From: Massilia sp.
GTDB taxonomy: Bacteria; Pseudomonadota; Gammaproteobacteria; Burkholderiales; Burkholderiaceae_D
Assembly: GCA_025359245.1 (NCBI GenBank)
Contig: JANYGW010000057.1
Location: forward strand, 1 to 41,362
Reading direction: 5' to 3'
Length of the DNA: 41,362 bases
Every line of letters begins with the position of its first letter. Position 1 is the stretch's first letter. Shown here in pieces: positions 16,945 through 25,655 of the stretch. The notes under the pieces are model-generated. The model searched no databases, had not been told where the DNA came from, and worked only from the letters and a program-made list of their open reading frames with translations. A program made the translations under genes and the position numbers.

Positions 16945-17656
16945 CCTGGATTACGCCATGCAATTGCGCACTGCACCGCTGTACAGTAATGCACCAGTAT
17001 ACTTCGCCCTGTTACTGATGGTGGCGCTGGCTGGTTTCTACCCGTCCAACTATGGCGGGTTCGGCGAAGCGCGGGCGGTGCACCATGTGCACGATGCGCT
17101 GGCGGCCCTGTGGATGCTGCTGCTGATCGGCCAGGGCTGGCTGATCCGGATACGCCAGCTGGGCATGCACCGGCTGGTCGGACGCTGTTCGATCGTGCTG
17201 GTGGTGCTGTTCGTGGTGTCGGGGCTGATGGTGGTGCGCGACACGCTGGCTGGCGACGGCGACACGCAGGTCGACCTGCGGCTGGCCTTCCTGGACCTGA
17301 GCTCGGTGCTGTTCTTCGCCTTCGCCTACTGCATGGCGATCTATTACCGGCGCAACATGGCGCTCCATGCGCGCTTCATGGTCTGCACCGCGCTGCCGCT
17401 GCTGGCGCCGGCGCTGGCGCGTGCGCTCGGGCGCTACGTGCTGGCGCCCGATGCCGGTTTCGGCCAGGCGCTGAACATTGCCTATGGCATCAGCGCGCTG
17501 ATCGTGGTGGCGCTGCTGGCGCACGACGCGCGGACCGGCAAGCTGCGCGCACCCTATCTGCTGCTGCTGGCGCTACTGCTGGTGCAGCAGGGCAGCCTGG
17601 GCCTGGCGCCCGACAGCGGGCCCTGGCGCGCGCTGGTCGCCAGCCTGGTCAGCTGA
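16937..17656 (+). CDS. Small integral membrane protein of unknown function
   Basis: 239 residues, with about seven hydrophobic segments: 22-38, 55-70, 84-100, 113-130, 143-160, 175-192 and 203-218. Conserved-looking polar residues inside or next to membrane segments are His49, His50, His53 (ARAVHHVHDALAALW), a MHR motif near 78 and LHARF near 143; paired histidines like these could hold haem or metal, but no family was recognised with certainty. The first ATG at 16937 lies inside a palindrome and has no ribosome site; the ATG at 16958 (residue 8) is an equally possible start. It follows the permease by 38 bases, so it may be read with it, or from its own weak promoter. It overlaps the convergent GNAT gene by 8 bases. 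Confidence 0.65.
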   Translation: MTILDYAMQLRTAPLYSNAPVYFALLLMVALAGFYPSNYGGFGEARAVHHVHDALAALWMLLLIGQGWLIRIRQLGMHRLVGRCSIVLVVLFVVSGLMVVRDTLAGDGDTQVDLRLAFLDLSSVLFFAFAYCMAIYYRRNMALHARFMVCTALPLLAPALARALGRYVLAPDAGFGQALNIAYGISALIVVALLAHDARTGKLRAPYLLLLALLLVQQGSLGLAPDSGPWRALVASLVS

Positions 17657-18086
17657 CGTAAATATTCGGGAAATACCGTTCCATCAGCGACTCGGGCCGC
17701 AGCGGCGCGGCGAAACCGAATTTTTCGTACAAGCCGTGGGCATCGCCCGTGGCCAGCGTGAAGCGGCGCAAGCCCTTGAGGCTGGGGTGCGCCATCACGG
17801 CCTTCATCAGCTCGACGCTGTAGCCGCGTCCGCGGAATTCGGGAATGACGAACATGTCGACCAGATTGCCGAAGGTGGAGAAATCGGTGACGACGCGCGC
17901 GAACGCCACCTGGCGGCCATCGACGTAGCCGCCGAAGCACAGCGAATTTTCGATCGCGCGGTCGACGATGGCGCGGGAAATTCCCACGGCCCAGGTCGAT
18001 TGCTCGCTGAGGAATCGGTAGATCAGGGGAACATCAAGCTGAGACCGGTCGGTGCTGATCTGGAAAGAAGATGACAAGCTGGCCAT
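17649..18086 (-). CDS. GNAT-family N-acetyltransferase
   Basis: 145 residues from ATG 18086; the frame stays open upstream, but that part is basic, low in similarity and lacks a ribosome site. The GNAT fold is shown by the acetyl-CoA loop VIPEFRGRGYSVELMKAV (motif A, RGRGYS near 88-93) preceded by the beta strand LVDMFV, and the C-terminal GLYEKFGF typical of motif B. The early STWAVGISR and NSLCFG segments match a widespread small GNAT group of unknown substrate. Cytoplasmic. Divergent from argH with a 155-base gap, but there is no sign that it is an acetylglutamate synthase. The end overlaps the convergent membrane protein by 8 bases. Confidence 0.85.
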   Translation of the reverse strand: MASLSSSFQISTDRSQLDVPLIYRFLSEQSTWAVGISRAIVDRAIENSLCFGGYVDGRQVAFARVVTDFSTFGNLVDMFVIPEFRGRGYSVELMKAVMAHPSLKGLRRFTLATGDAHGLYEKFGFAAPLRPESLMERYFPNIYVS

Positions 18087-18210
18087 GGCGATTCGGATCC
18101 GGCTAAAAACAACAATTCTACCGTCGAACAGGCCAAGAATCACGTTCCCTTGCCTGCGCGACGAAAAAAAACGCTGGGGCACGAATCGCACGCGGCTGGG
18201 CTACCTTGTT

Positions 18211-18216
18211 TATAAT
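18211..18216 (+). promoter_or_regulatory. Consensus -10 box of the argH promoter
   Basis: A perfect TATAAT lies 26 bases before the argH ATG. Only a poor -35 match (TCGCAC region, about 18187-18192) is present, so an activator or upstream contacts may be needed. A ribosome site AAAGGA sits at 18227-18232. Confidence 0.6.
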
Positions 18217-18241
18217 CAGGTAAATCAAAGGAACTCCCAAC

Positions 18242-19639
18242 ATGACTGCACAACTCTCCAAGAAGGGCGAAGCCTGGTCGGCCCGCTTTTCAGAACCCGT
18301 TTCCGATCTCGTCAAACGGTATACCGCTTCCGTCTTCTTCGATAAACGCCTGGCCCTGTTCGATATCGCCGGCTCGCTGGCGCACGCCGAGATGCTGCAG
18401 GCCCAGGGCATCATCAGCGCCTTCGACCGCAGCGAAATCGAACGCGGCATGGCGCAGATCAAGAGCGAAATCGAGGCCGGCAGCTTCGAGTGGCTGCTCG
18501 ACCTCGAAGACGTGCACCTGAACATCGAAAAGCGCTTGACCGAACTGGTCGGCGACGCCGGCAAGCGCTTGCACACGGGCCGCTCGCGCAACGACCAGGT
18601 CGCCACCGACATCCGCCTGTATGTGCGCGCCGCGATCGACGACATCACGCTGCTGCTGAACGCGCTGCGCAGCAACCTGACCGACCTGGCCGAGCAGCAC
18701 GCCGACACCATCATGCCGGGCTTTACCCACATGCAGGTGGCCCAGCCGATCACCTTCGGCCACCACATGCTGGCCTACGTCGAAATGTTCGGGCGCGATT
18801 GCGAACGCATGGCCGACACCCGCCGCCGCGTCAACCGCCTGCCGCTGGGCGCGGCCGCGCTGGCCGGCACCACCTTTCCGATCGACCGCGAACGCGTGGC
18901 GCGCACGCTCGGCTTCGACGACGTTTGCCACAATTCGCTCGACGCCGTCTCCGACCGCGATTTCGCGATCGAGTTCTGCGCCGCCGCCGCCGTGATCATG
19001 ATGCACGTGTCGCGCATGTCGGAAGAACTGGTGATCTGGATGAGCCCGCGGGTCGGCTTCATCGACATCGCCGACCGCTTCTGCACCGGTTCGTCGATCA
19101 TGCCGCAAAAGAAAAACCCGGACGTGCCGGAACTGGCGCGCGGCAAGACCGGCCGCGTCTACGGCCACTTGATGGGCTTGCTGACCCTGATGAAGGGCCA
19201 GCCGCTGGCCTACAACAAGGACAACCAGGAAGACAAGGAGCCGCTGTTCGACACCGTCGATACCGTCACCGACACGCTGCGCATCTTCGCCGACATGGCG
19301 CGCGGGATCACGGTCAAGCCGGACAATATGCGCGCCGCCGCGCTGCAGGGCTACGCCACCGCGACCGACCTGGCCGACTACCTGGTCAAGAAGGGCTTGC
19401 CGTTCCGCGACGCCCACGAAGCGGTCGCGCGCGCGGTGCGCGCCTGCGACGACGCCAAGTGCGACCTGTCGGAGATGTCGCTCGAAACGCTGCAGCAGTT
19501 CTCGCCCCTGGTCGAGGGCGACGTGTTCGCCGTGCTGACGCTCGAAGGCTCGGTGGCCGCGCGCGACCACGTGGGCGGCACCGCGCCGCGCCAGGTGCGC
19601 GCCGCGATCGCCCGTGTCAGGACGCAGCTGGCGGAATAA
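18242..19639 (+). CDS. argH: Argininosuccinate lyase
   Basis: Splits argininosuccinate into arginine and fumarate, the last step of arginine biosynthesis, in the cytoplasm as a homotetramer. 465 residues, the usual length. The fumarase/aspartase superfamily signature [12 protein letters not shown] is at about 283-294, [13 protein letters not shown] (near 112-124) carries active-site residues, and a catalytic-His region [16 protein letters not shown] lies near 160-175. ATG with AAGGA 8 bases upstream. Its own TATAAT promoter suggests independent transcription. The TRAP genes start 55 bases later. Arginine metabolism fits with the cyanophycin locus next door, but argH is a housekeeping gene and the closeness may be chance. 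Confidence 0.97.
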   Translation: MTAQLSKKGEAWSARFSEPVSDLVKRYTASVFFDKRLALFDIAGSLAHAEMLQAQGIISAFDRSEIERGMAQIKSEIEAGSFEWLLDLEDVHLNIEKRLTELVGDAGKRLHTGRSRNDQVATDIRLYVRAAIDDITLLLNALRSNLTDLAEQHADTIMPGFTHMQVAQPITFGHHMLAYVEMFGRDCERMADTRRRVNRLPLGAAALAGTTFPIDRERVARTLGFDDVCHNSLDAVSDRDFAIEFCAAAAVIMMHVSRMSEELVIWMSPRVGFIDIADRFCTGSSIMPQKKNPDVPELARGKTGRVYGHLMGLLTLMKGQPLAYNKDNQEDKEPLFDTVDTVTDTLRIFADMARGITVKPDNMRAAALQGYATATDLADYLVKKGLPFRDAHEAVARAVRACDDAKCDLSEMSLETLQQFSPLVEGDVFAVLTLEGSVAARDHVGGTAPRQVRAAIARVRTQLAE

Positions 19640-19694
19640 ACGCAGGGCCGCCGATCGGCGTGAAAGTAAAAAACCAAAACGGAGACCCCATCGC

Positions 19695-20273
19695 ATGTTC
19701 TTGTCCCTTTCACGCCTGATTGACCGCCTCAACGAGGGTATCGCCGGCGCCGTCAACTGGGCGCTGCTGGCCGCAGTCGTCATTTGCGCCGGCAATGCGC
19801 TGGTGCGCTACCTGTTTAATTACAGTTCCAACGGCTGGCTCGAAATCCAGTGGTACCTGTATGCAGCGATCTTCATGCTCGCTTCCGCCTATACGCTGCG
19901 GCGCGACGAGCATGTGCGCATCGATGTCATCGCCGGCCGTTTTTCGAAACGCACCCAGGTCTGGATCGACCTGTTCGGCTACCTGTTCTTCCTCATCCCC
20001 GTGTGCCTGCTGATCCTCTGGTACGGCATCCCCTTCGCCGCCATCTCGATCCAGAGCCAGGAAATGTCGAGCAACGCGGGCGGCCTGATCGTCTGGCCGG
20101 CCAAGCTGCTGGTGCCGCTCGGCTTCCTGCTGCTGGTCCTGCAGGGCATCTCCGAAATCATCAAGCGCGTCGCCTTCCTGAGCGGGCGCATCGACGGCCA
20201 CGAGTTCGCCAAGCACGTCACGACGCCACAGGACGAGATCGCCGCGATCAAAGCCGCCAACAAGATCGACTAG
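19695..20273 (+). CDS. TRAP transporter small permease subunit (DctQ-type)
   Basis: 192 residues from ATG 19695, with GGAGA 9 bases upstream; an in-frame start 81 bases earlier lies in the argH end and adds only basic junk. Four hydrophobic segments (about 17-35, 50-68, 92-113, 135-153) and the family motif RRDEHVRIDV (about 74-83) identify DctQ. It forms the membrane complex with the large subunit encoded 9 bases downstream. TRAP systems take up organic acids or related solutes with a sodium gradient and need an extracytoplasmic receptor; none is encoded next to these genes. Confidence 0.9.
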   Translation: MFLSLSRLIDRLNEGIAGAVNWALLAAVVICAGNALVRYLFNYSSNGWLEIQWYLYAAIFMLASAYTLRRDEHVRIDVIAGRFSKRTQVWIDLFGYLFFLIPVCLLILWYGIPFAAISIQSQEMSSNAGGLIVWPAKLLVPLGFLLLVLQGISEIIKRVAFLSGRIDGHEFAKHVTTPQDEIAAIKAANKID

Positions 20274-20282
20274 CAGGGACTC

Positions 20283-21965
20283 ATGGAACACTTCATCATT
20301 GCGAATATCGCGCCCATCATGTTTGGGTCGCTGGTCATCTTCCTGCTGTCCGGCTTTCCCGTGGCGTTCTCGCTGGCGGCCAATGGCCTGTTTTTCGGCC
20401 TGGTCGGCATCGAGCTTGGCCTGATGTCGCCGGCGCTGCTGCAGGCGCTGCCGAACCGGATCTTCGGGATCATGGCCAACGACACGCTGCTGGCGATTCC
20501 CTTCTTTACCTTCATGGGCCTGATCCTGGAAAGGTCGGGCATGGCCGAGGACCTGCTCGACACCATCGGCCAGCTATTCGGGCCGATCCGCGGCGGCGTC
20601 GCCTATGCGGTCATCTTCGTCGGCGCCCTGCTCGCGGCCACCACCGGCGTCGTGGCGGCCTCGGTCATTTCGATGGGTCTGATCTCGCTGCCGGTCATGC
20701 TGCGCTACGGCTACGACAAGCGCCTCGCGTCCGGCGTGATTGCGGCATCGGGCACGCTGGCGCAAATCATTCCGCCGTCGCTGGTGCTGATCGTCATGGC
20801 CGACCAGCTGGGCCGCTCGGTCGGCGACATGTACCGCGCCGCTTTCTTCCCGGGCCTGATGCTGACCGCGCTGTATGCCGGCTACGTGCTGGCGCTGTCG
20901 ATCTTCAAGCCCAAGCACATGCCGGCGCTGCCGCCCGAAGCGCGCAACCTGCGCCAGCCCAACGGCGACAGCGGCGTCATCTCGCTCTTGCTGCTGATAC
21001 TGGCTGCCGTGGGCATTTCCTTCGCCTTCGCCAAGGCATGGGGCGCGAGCCACCCGGAACTGGTAGCGGACAAGCTGGGCATCTACTCGGCCACGGCCGG
21101 CATTGCCAGTGCATTCGTCATCGCCTTGCTGAACCGCTCGATGAAACTGGGCCTGCTGTCGCGCATGGCCGAACGTGTGGTGTTCGTCCTGGCGCCGCCG
21201 CTGGCGCTGATCTTCCTGGTGCTCGGTACTATTTTCGTCGGCATCGCCACGCCCACAGAAGGCGGCGGCATGGGCGCCGCCGGCGCGGTCATCATGGCGA
21301 TGATGAACCGTCGCCTGTCGTTCGACCTGCTGAAACAGGCGCTGGCCAGCACCTCGCGCCTGGCCTGCTTCGTCATGTTCATCCTGATCGGTTCGACCGT
21401 GTTCGCGCTGGTGTTCCGCGGCGTCAGCGGCGACATCTGGGTCGAACACCTGCTGACCAGCCTTCCAGGCGGGATCGTCGGCTTCCTGATCGTCGTCAAC
21501 GTGATGTTCTTCCTGCTGGCCTTCTTCCTCGATTTCTTCGAACTGGCCTTCATCCTGGTGCCGCTGGTCGGGCCGGTGGCCAACAAGCTGGGCATCGACC
21601 TGGTCTGGTTCGGCGTGCTGCTGGGCGTGAACATGCAAACTTCGTTCATGCATCCGCCATTCGGCTTTGCGCTGTTCTACCTGCGCTCGGTGGCGCCGAA
21701 AGAGGTCAAGACGTCCGATATTTACTGGGGCGCGATTCCATTCGTCTGCATCCAGGTGATCATGGTGGTGCTGATCATCGCCTTTCCGTCTCTGGTATCG
21801 GTCGACAAGAAGGTCGACATGACGGAAAAGCTCGAACTGAAAATCGACCTCCCCCAGGAAGAGCCTGAACCGCTGGCATTGCCCAAGGACGGTGCGCAGC
21901 CGAAGAAGGACGAAGACAGCTCGCCGCAACTGAATTTTTCCACCGACACCGAGAAGAAAAAATGA
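20283..21965 (+). CDS. TRAP transporter large permease subunit (DctM-type)
   Basis: 560 residues, longer than a standard DctM (about 430). The N-terminal half has SGFPVAFSLAANGLFFGLVG and GALLAATTGVVAASVISMG, and the second half has FVGIATPTEGGGMGAAGA (about 318-335) and FELAFILVPLVGPVANKLGID, all family signatures. The additional length comes from a central segment (about 215-300) with two extra membrane helices and from a charged cytoplasmic tail of about 50 residues after 510 (many Glu, Asp, Lys and Pro). Forms the translocation channel with the DctQ partner. Substrate unknown because no DctP gene is adjacent. A 135-base gap precedes the next gene. Confidence 0.9.
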   Translation: MEHFIIANIAPIMFGSLVIFLLSGFPVAFSLAANGLFFGLVGIELGLMSPALLQALPNRIFGIMANDTLLAIPFFTFMGLILERSGMAEDLLDTIGQLFGPIRGGVAYAVIFVGALLAATTGVVAASVISMGLISLPVMLRYGYDKRLASGVIAASGTLAQIIPPSLVLIVMADQLGRSVGDMYRAAFFPGLMLTALYAGYVLALSIFKPKHMPALPPEARNLRQPNGDSGVISLLLLILAAVGISFAFAKAWGASHPELVADKLGIYSATAGIASAFVIALLNRSMKLGLLSRMAERVVFVLAPPLALIFLVLGTIFVGIATPTEGGGMGAAGAVIMAMMNRRLSFDLLKQALASTSRLACFVMFILIGSTVFALVFRGVSGDIWVEHLLTSLPGGIVGFLIVVNVMFFLLAFFLDFFELAFILVPLVGPVANKLGIDLVWFGVLLGVNMQTSFMHPPFGFALFYLRSVAPKEVKTSDIYWGAIPFVCIQVIMVVLIIAFPSLVSVDKKVDMTEKLELKIDLPQEEPEPLALPKDGAQPKKDEDSSPQLNFSTDTEKKK

Positions 21966-22100
21966 TGGCCTTGGCGTCGGCCGGCTTTGTGTTATTCGTG
22001 CGCCGGGCTGCCGAAACAGGCCAAGACATCGGATAGATCGGGTGCGATACTGATTGCCGCATTCGAACAACTGACTTTTCAACCTCACTGAGACGCGACC

Positions 22101-23333
22101 ATGACGGGCATAGGCATCGGCGGCAAAACCATGGACCAGGCGCTGGCCGCCTTGTCCGACATGAGCGGCGACATGGGCGCCATCAGCAGGATCGAACACC
22201 TGGCCCGCATCGAGCGCGCCCAGGGCTTCATGCGCGACAACGGCATCGCCGCCGTGTACCTGAACGCCGGCACCAACATGAGCTACTTCACCGGCACCAA
22301 ATGGTATGCCAGCGAACGCATGGTCGGCGCCATTTTGCCGGCCCGCGGCGCGCTTGAATACATCGCGCCGGCGTTCGAGGAAAGCACGATCAGGGACTTC
22401 ATGCTGGTCGAGGGCGCGGTCAACTGCTGGGAAGAACACGAAAGTCCCTACCGGCTGTTCATCGACGTGCTGGCCCGGATGGGCATCGCGCCCGACAGCG
22501 CCGCGCCGCCGCGCATCGGCATCTGCGAAAGCGCCGCCTTTTTCATCGCCGACGGCATCGCCCCGCTGGCCGCCGGCTACGCGCTGGAAAACGCCAAGCC
22601 CGTCACCGCGCATTGCCGCGCGCGCAAGTCGAGCGCCGAGATTGCCCTGATGCAGCGCGTGAAAGACATGACGCTCGAAGTGCACAAGGCCGCCGCCAGC
22701 ATCCTTCATGAAGGCATCACGACCGTCGAAGTGGCCGACTTCATCGCGCAGGCGCACCGCAAGGTCGGCGCGCCGGGATCGTATTTTTGCATCGTGCTGT
22801 TCGGCGAGGCGACCGCCTATCCGCACGGCGTGAGCTATGTGCAGACCCTGAAACCTGGCGACGTGGTGCTGATCGACACCGGCTGCCAGATCAAGGGCTA
22901 CATTTCCGACATCACCCGCACCTATGTGTTCGGCGAGATCACCGAGCGCCAGCGCTTCGTGTGGAACGCCGAGAAGGCGGCGCAGCAGGCCGCGTTTGCC
23001 GCCGCCCAGCTGGGCGTGCCGTGCAGCGCCGTCGATGCGGCGGCGCGCGTGTCGCTCGAGACGAACGGCTTCGGCCCCGGCTACAAGCTGCCGGGACTGC
23101 CGCACCGCACCGGCCACGGCATCGGCATGGATATCCACGAGTGGCCCTACCTGGTCGGCGGCGACAATACGCCGCTGGACGTGGGCATGTGCTTTTCGAA
23201 CGAGCCGATGATCTGCATCCCCGGCGAATTCGGCGTGCGCCATGAAGACCATTTCTACATGACCGAGACGGGACCGAAGTGGTTCACCGAACCGGCCCAC
23301 ACGATCGACGATCCGTTCGGCCTGGCGCGCTGA
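22101..23333 (+). CDS. M24-family metallopeptidase (Xaa-Pro peptidase/creatinase-like)
   Basis: 410 residues with an N-terminal creatinase-type domain (about 28-165) and a C-terminal pita-bread domain. The five metal ligands can be seen: Asp in VVLIDTGC, Asp in YISDITRTY, His in HRTGHGIGMDIHE, Glu in FSNEPMICIPGEFG and Glu in VRHEDHF. No signal peptide, so cytoplasmic. Likely removes an N-terminal residue before proline or hydrolyses a related amide such as creatine- or ectoine-like compounds; the exact substrate cannot be read from the sequence. The ribosome site is weak, and the ATG at 22131 (residue 11) is an alternative start. It follows the TRAP genes on the same strand, so a transported amide as substrate is possible. 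The next GNAT gene starts 4 bases downstream. Confidence 0.88.
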   Translation: MTGIGIGGKTMDQALAALSDMSGDMGAISRIEHLARIERAQGFMRDNGIAAVYLNAGTNMSYFTGTKWYASERMVGAILPARGALEYIAPAFEESTIRDFMLVEGAVNCWEEHESPYRLFIDVLARMGIAPDSAAPPRIGICESAAFFIADGIAPLAAGYALENAKPVTAHCRARKSSAEIALMQRVKDMTLEVHKAAASILHEGITTVEVADFIAQAHRKVGAPGSYFCIVLFGEATAYPHGVSYVQTLKPGDVVLIDTGCQIKGYISDITRTYVFGEITERQRFVWNAEKAAQQAAFAAAQLGVPCSAVDAAARVSLETNGFGPGYKLPGLPHRTGHGIGMDIHEWPYLVGGDNTPLDVGMCFSNEPMICIPGEFGVRHEDHFYMTETGPKWFTEPAHTIDDPFGLAR

Positions 23334-23337
23334 CCCC

Positions 23338-23826
23338 ATGTTCGTCATGCGCGACTTCGCCGCCGCCGACGCCGCCCAGGTCGATGCACTCGGCGTGGCC
23401 GCCTTCGAAGCGTACCGCGACGCGTATTCCGACTGGCCCGCCTTCCGCAGCCGGATCGCGGCCATGTCCTCGCTGGCCGACAGCGGCGAGATCATCGTCG
23501 TCGAACAGGACGGCCGCATCGCCGGCGCGGTCGCCTACATCGGACCGGGCAAGCCGAAAAACGACATCTTCCTTCCCGAGTGGCCGATCATGCGCATGCT
23601 GGTGGTGGCGCCCGCCGCGCAGGGCCACGGCATCGGCCGCATGCTGGCCCAGGAATGCCTCCGGCGCGCCCAGCGCGATGGCGCCGCCGTGTTCGCGCTG
23701 CACACGAGCGAGTTGATGCAGGTTGCGTTGCCAATGTACCAGCGCATGGGCTTCAAGCGCTGGTCGGATGCGCCGACGACCTATGGGGTCAAGTACGGCA
23801 TCTACCTCAAGGACCTGATCCGGTAG
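23338..23826 (+). CDS. GNAT-family N-acetyltransferase
   Basis: 162 residues. The acetyl-CoA loop is in MLVVAPAAQGHGIGRML (about 85-101, AQGHGIG in place of RGxGxG), preceded by the beta strand IMR and followed by FALHTSELMQVALPMYQRMGF, typical of the C-terminal GNAT half. The N-terminus is FVMRDFAAADAAQV. It starts 4 bases after the M24 gene, so it is co-translated with it and could act on the peptidase product or another amino compound. Substrate unknown. Followed by a 96-base gap with an AT-rich repeat ACAAATA (23850-23866 area). Confidence 0.87.
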   Translation: MFVMRDFAAADAAQVDALGVAAFEAYRDAYSDWPAFRSRIAAMSSLADSGEIIVVEQDGRIAGAVAYIGPGKPKNDIFLPEWPIMRMLVVAPAAQGHGIGRMLAQECLRRAQRDGAAVFALHTSELMQVALPMYQRMGFKRWSDAPTTYGVKYGIYLKDLIR

Positions 23827-23922
23827 CGTGATCGACCTCACAAATATTTACAAATACCGCGTAGTTCAGTTTCCAAAAATCATCTACCATCAATGACGAG
23901 CTTACTCATCAGGATGGGATTC

Positions 23923-25647
23923 ATGCCAGATTCACATGACGATTGCACTGTCGCCAACGATAGTGTCAAGGCCTACACACTCGAGGCTGAGTGGCCGCAT
24001 ACCGCCGTTCCCACCGTGGCGCTATTGTCCGGTGCGCTGCTAGCCGCGTGCGGCGGTGGCGGCGGCTCGCCCACTCCGACCCCGGTTCCGACACCGCTGC
24101 CGCCGCCCCCGCCGGTGATGCCGACCGCCGCCGAAGCCTCGCGCTTCCTGGCGCAGGCCACGATGGGCACCACGCGCGCCGACATCACCAAGGTCCAGAC
24201 GCTCGGCTATGCCGGCTGGCTCGACGAACAGTTCGCCCTGCCCGCCTCCGGCACGCGCTGGGACTGGCTCGTTGCCGGCGGCTACAACGCGGCCGCCAAC
24301 ATCAACAGCGAAACCGGCGCCGACCCCTGCATCTGGCGCAAGCTGCTGTCCTCGCCCGACACGCTGCGCCAGCGCGTCACGCTGGCCCTGTCCGAAATCG
24401 TGGTGGCCGCCGTCACCGGCTTTGTCGGCTCGGGCTGGAAGACATTTTCCGCCGCCGCCTTCCTCGACGTGCTCGAAGCGAACGCGTTCGGCAATTACCG
24501 CACCTTGCTGCAGCAGGTCTCGCTGGGCGCGCCGATGGGCGAGTTCCTGACCTACCGCGGCAACATCAAGTTCAACGCCGTCACCGGCGCCATGCCCGAC
24601 GAAAATTACGCACGCGAAGTGATGCAGCTGTTTACGATCGGCCTGCTGCAGCTGAACCTGGACGGCACGCCCAAGCTGACCAGCGGCCTGCCGACCGAGA
24701 CCTACACGCTGGACGACATCACCGGCCTGGCGCGCGTGTTCACAGGCTGGAATTACGATCTGACCGGCACCACCACCGCCACGCCCGACTTCAAGGCGCG
24801 CCCGATGACGCAGACCGCGTCGCGCCATGAAACCGGCGCCAAGACTTTCCTCGGCACCACCATCGCGGCCGGCACCGATGGCGCGACCAGCCTGACACTG
24901 GCGCTGGACGCCATCTTCGGACACGCCAACGTGGCGCCCTTCATCAGCCGCCAGCTGATCCAGCGCCTGGTGTGCAGCAATCCGACCCCGGCCTACGTGG
25001 CGCGCGTGGCGACCGTCTTCAACAACGACGGCGCCGGTGCCAAGGGCAACCTGAAGGCGGTGGTCAAGGCAATCCTGCTCGACGCCGAAGCGCGTTCCGC
25101 AGCCGGCCTCGCCGACCCGAATTTCGGCAAGCAGCGCGAACCGATCCTGCGCTTTACCGGCTGGGCGCGCGCCTTCAAGGTCAGCTCGCCGAGCGATACC
25201 TGGCCGATCGGCAACACGTCCGACCCCAGCACCCGCCTGGGCCAAAGCCCGCTGCGCTCCGGTTCCGTCTTCAATTTCTTCCGGCCCGGCTATGTGCCGC
25301 CCAACAGCCCCATCGGCACTGCCGGACTGGTCGCGCCGGAGTTCCAGCTCACCAACGAGTCGACCGTGGTCGGCTACCTGAACTACATGCAGGCGGTGAT
25401 CAAGAACGGCAGCGGCGACGCCAAGCCGGATTACGCGGCGCTGATGCCGCTGGCCGACACCGCGCAGGCGCTGCTGGACGAACTGAACCTGGTGCTGGCG
25501 GCCAATCAGCTGTCGGCGGCGACGATTGCCCTGATCAAGGGCGCGCTCGACAGCATGGCCGCCGGCACCGACGCCGCACGCCTCAATCGCATTTACGCGG
25601 CCCTGGTCATGGTCATGGCCTCGCCCGAATTCATCGTCCAGAAATAG
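23923..25647 (+). CDS. DUF1800-family lipoprotein
   Basis: 574 residues from ATG 23923, chosen over the in-frame ATG 30 bases upstream because AGGATGGG precedes it. A hydrophobic stretch VALLSGALLAAC ends in a lipobox with Cys43, followed by a Gly run and a Pro/Thr linker, so a lipoprotein is likely. The 30 residues before the hydrophobic stretch are acidic and lack the usual basic residues. The DUF1800 domain spans about 65-570, with RFLAQATMGTTRADI, NFGKQREPILR and FNFFRPGYVPPNSP. Family function is unknown; DUF1800 genes are nearly always followed by DUF1501, as here (8 bases later). The pair may act together at the cell envelope or on an exported product. Confidence 0.85.
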   Translation: MPDSHDDCTVANDSVKAYTLEAEWPHTAVPTVALLSGALLAACGGGGGSPTPTPVPTPLPPPPPVMPTAAEASRFLAQATMGTTRADITKVQTLGYAGWLDEQFALPASGTRWDWLVAGGYNAAANINSETGADPCIWRKLLSSPDTLRQRVTLALSEIVVAAVTGFVGSGWKTFSAAAFLDVLEANAFGNYRTLLQQVSLGAPMGEFLTYRGNIKFNAVTGAMPDENYAREVMQLFTIGLLQLNLDGTPKLTSGLPTETYTLDDITGLARVFTGWNYDLTGTTTATPDFKARPMTQTASRHETGAKTFLGTTIAAGTDGATSLTLALDAIFGHANVAPFISRQLIQRLVCSNPTPAYVARVATVFNNDGAGAKGNLKAVVKAILLDAEARSAAGLADPNFGKQREPILRFTGWARAFKVSSPSDTWPIGNTSDPSTRLGQSPLRSGSVFNFFRPGYVPPNSPIGTAGLVAPEFQLTNESTVVGYLNYMQAVIKNGSGDAKPDYAALMPLADTAQALLDELNLVLAANQLSAATIALIKGALDSMAAGTDAARLNRIYAALVMVMASPEFIVQK

Positions 25648-25655
25648 GAGCCGCC

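Noticed and set aside
17649..18086. Possible short acetylglutamate synthase because the GNAT gene is next to argH
   Set aside because: The sequence matches a common generic small GNAT group and shows no ArgA features; it is transcribed away from argH.
19649..19660. 12-base palindrome CGCCGATCGGCG after argH as a terminator
   Set aside because: No T-tract and a stem of only six pairs without a loop; it may be chance in GC-rich DNA.
20574..23519. A 981-codon open frame on the minus strand
   Set aside because: Antisense to the DctM, M24 and GNAT genes; His/Arg/Gln-rich translation with no fold signature. The plus-strand genes have clear motifs and ribosome sites.
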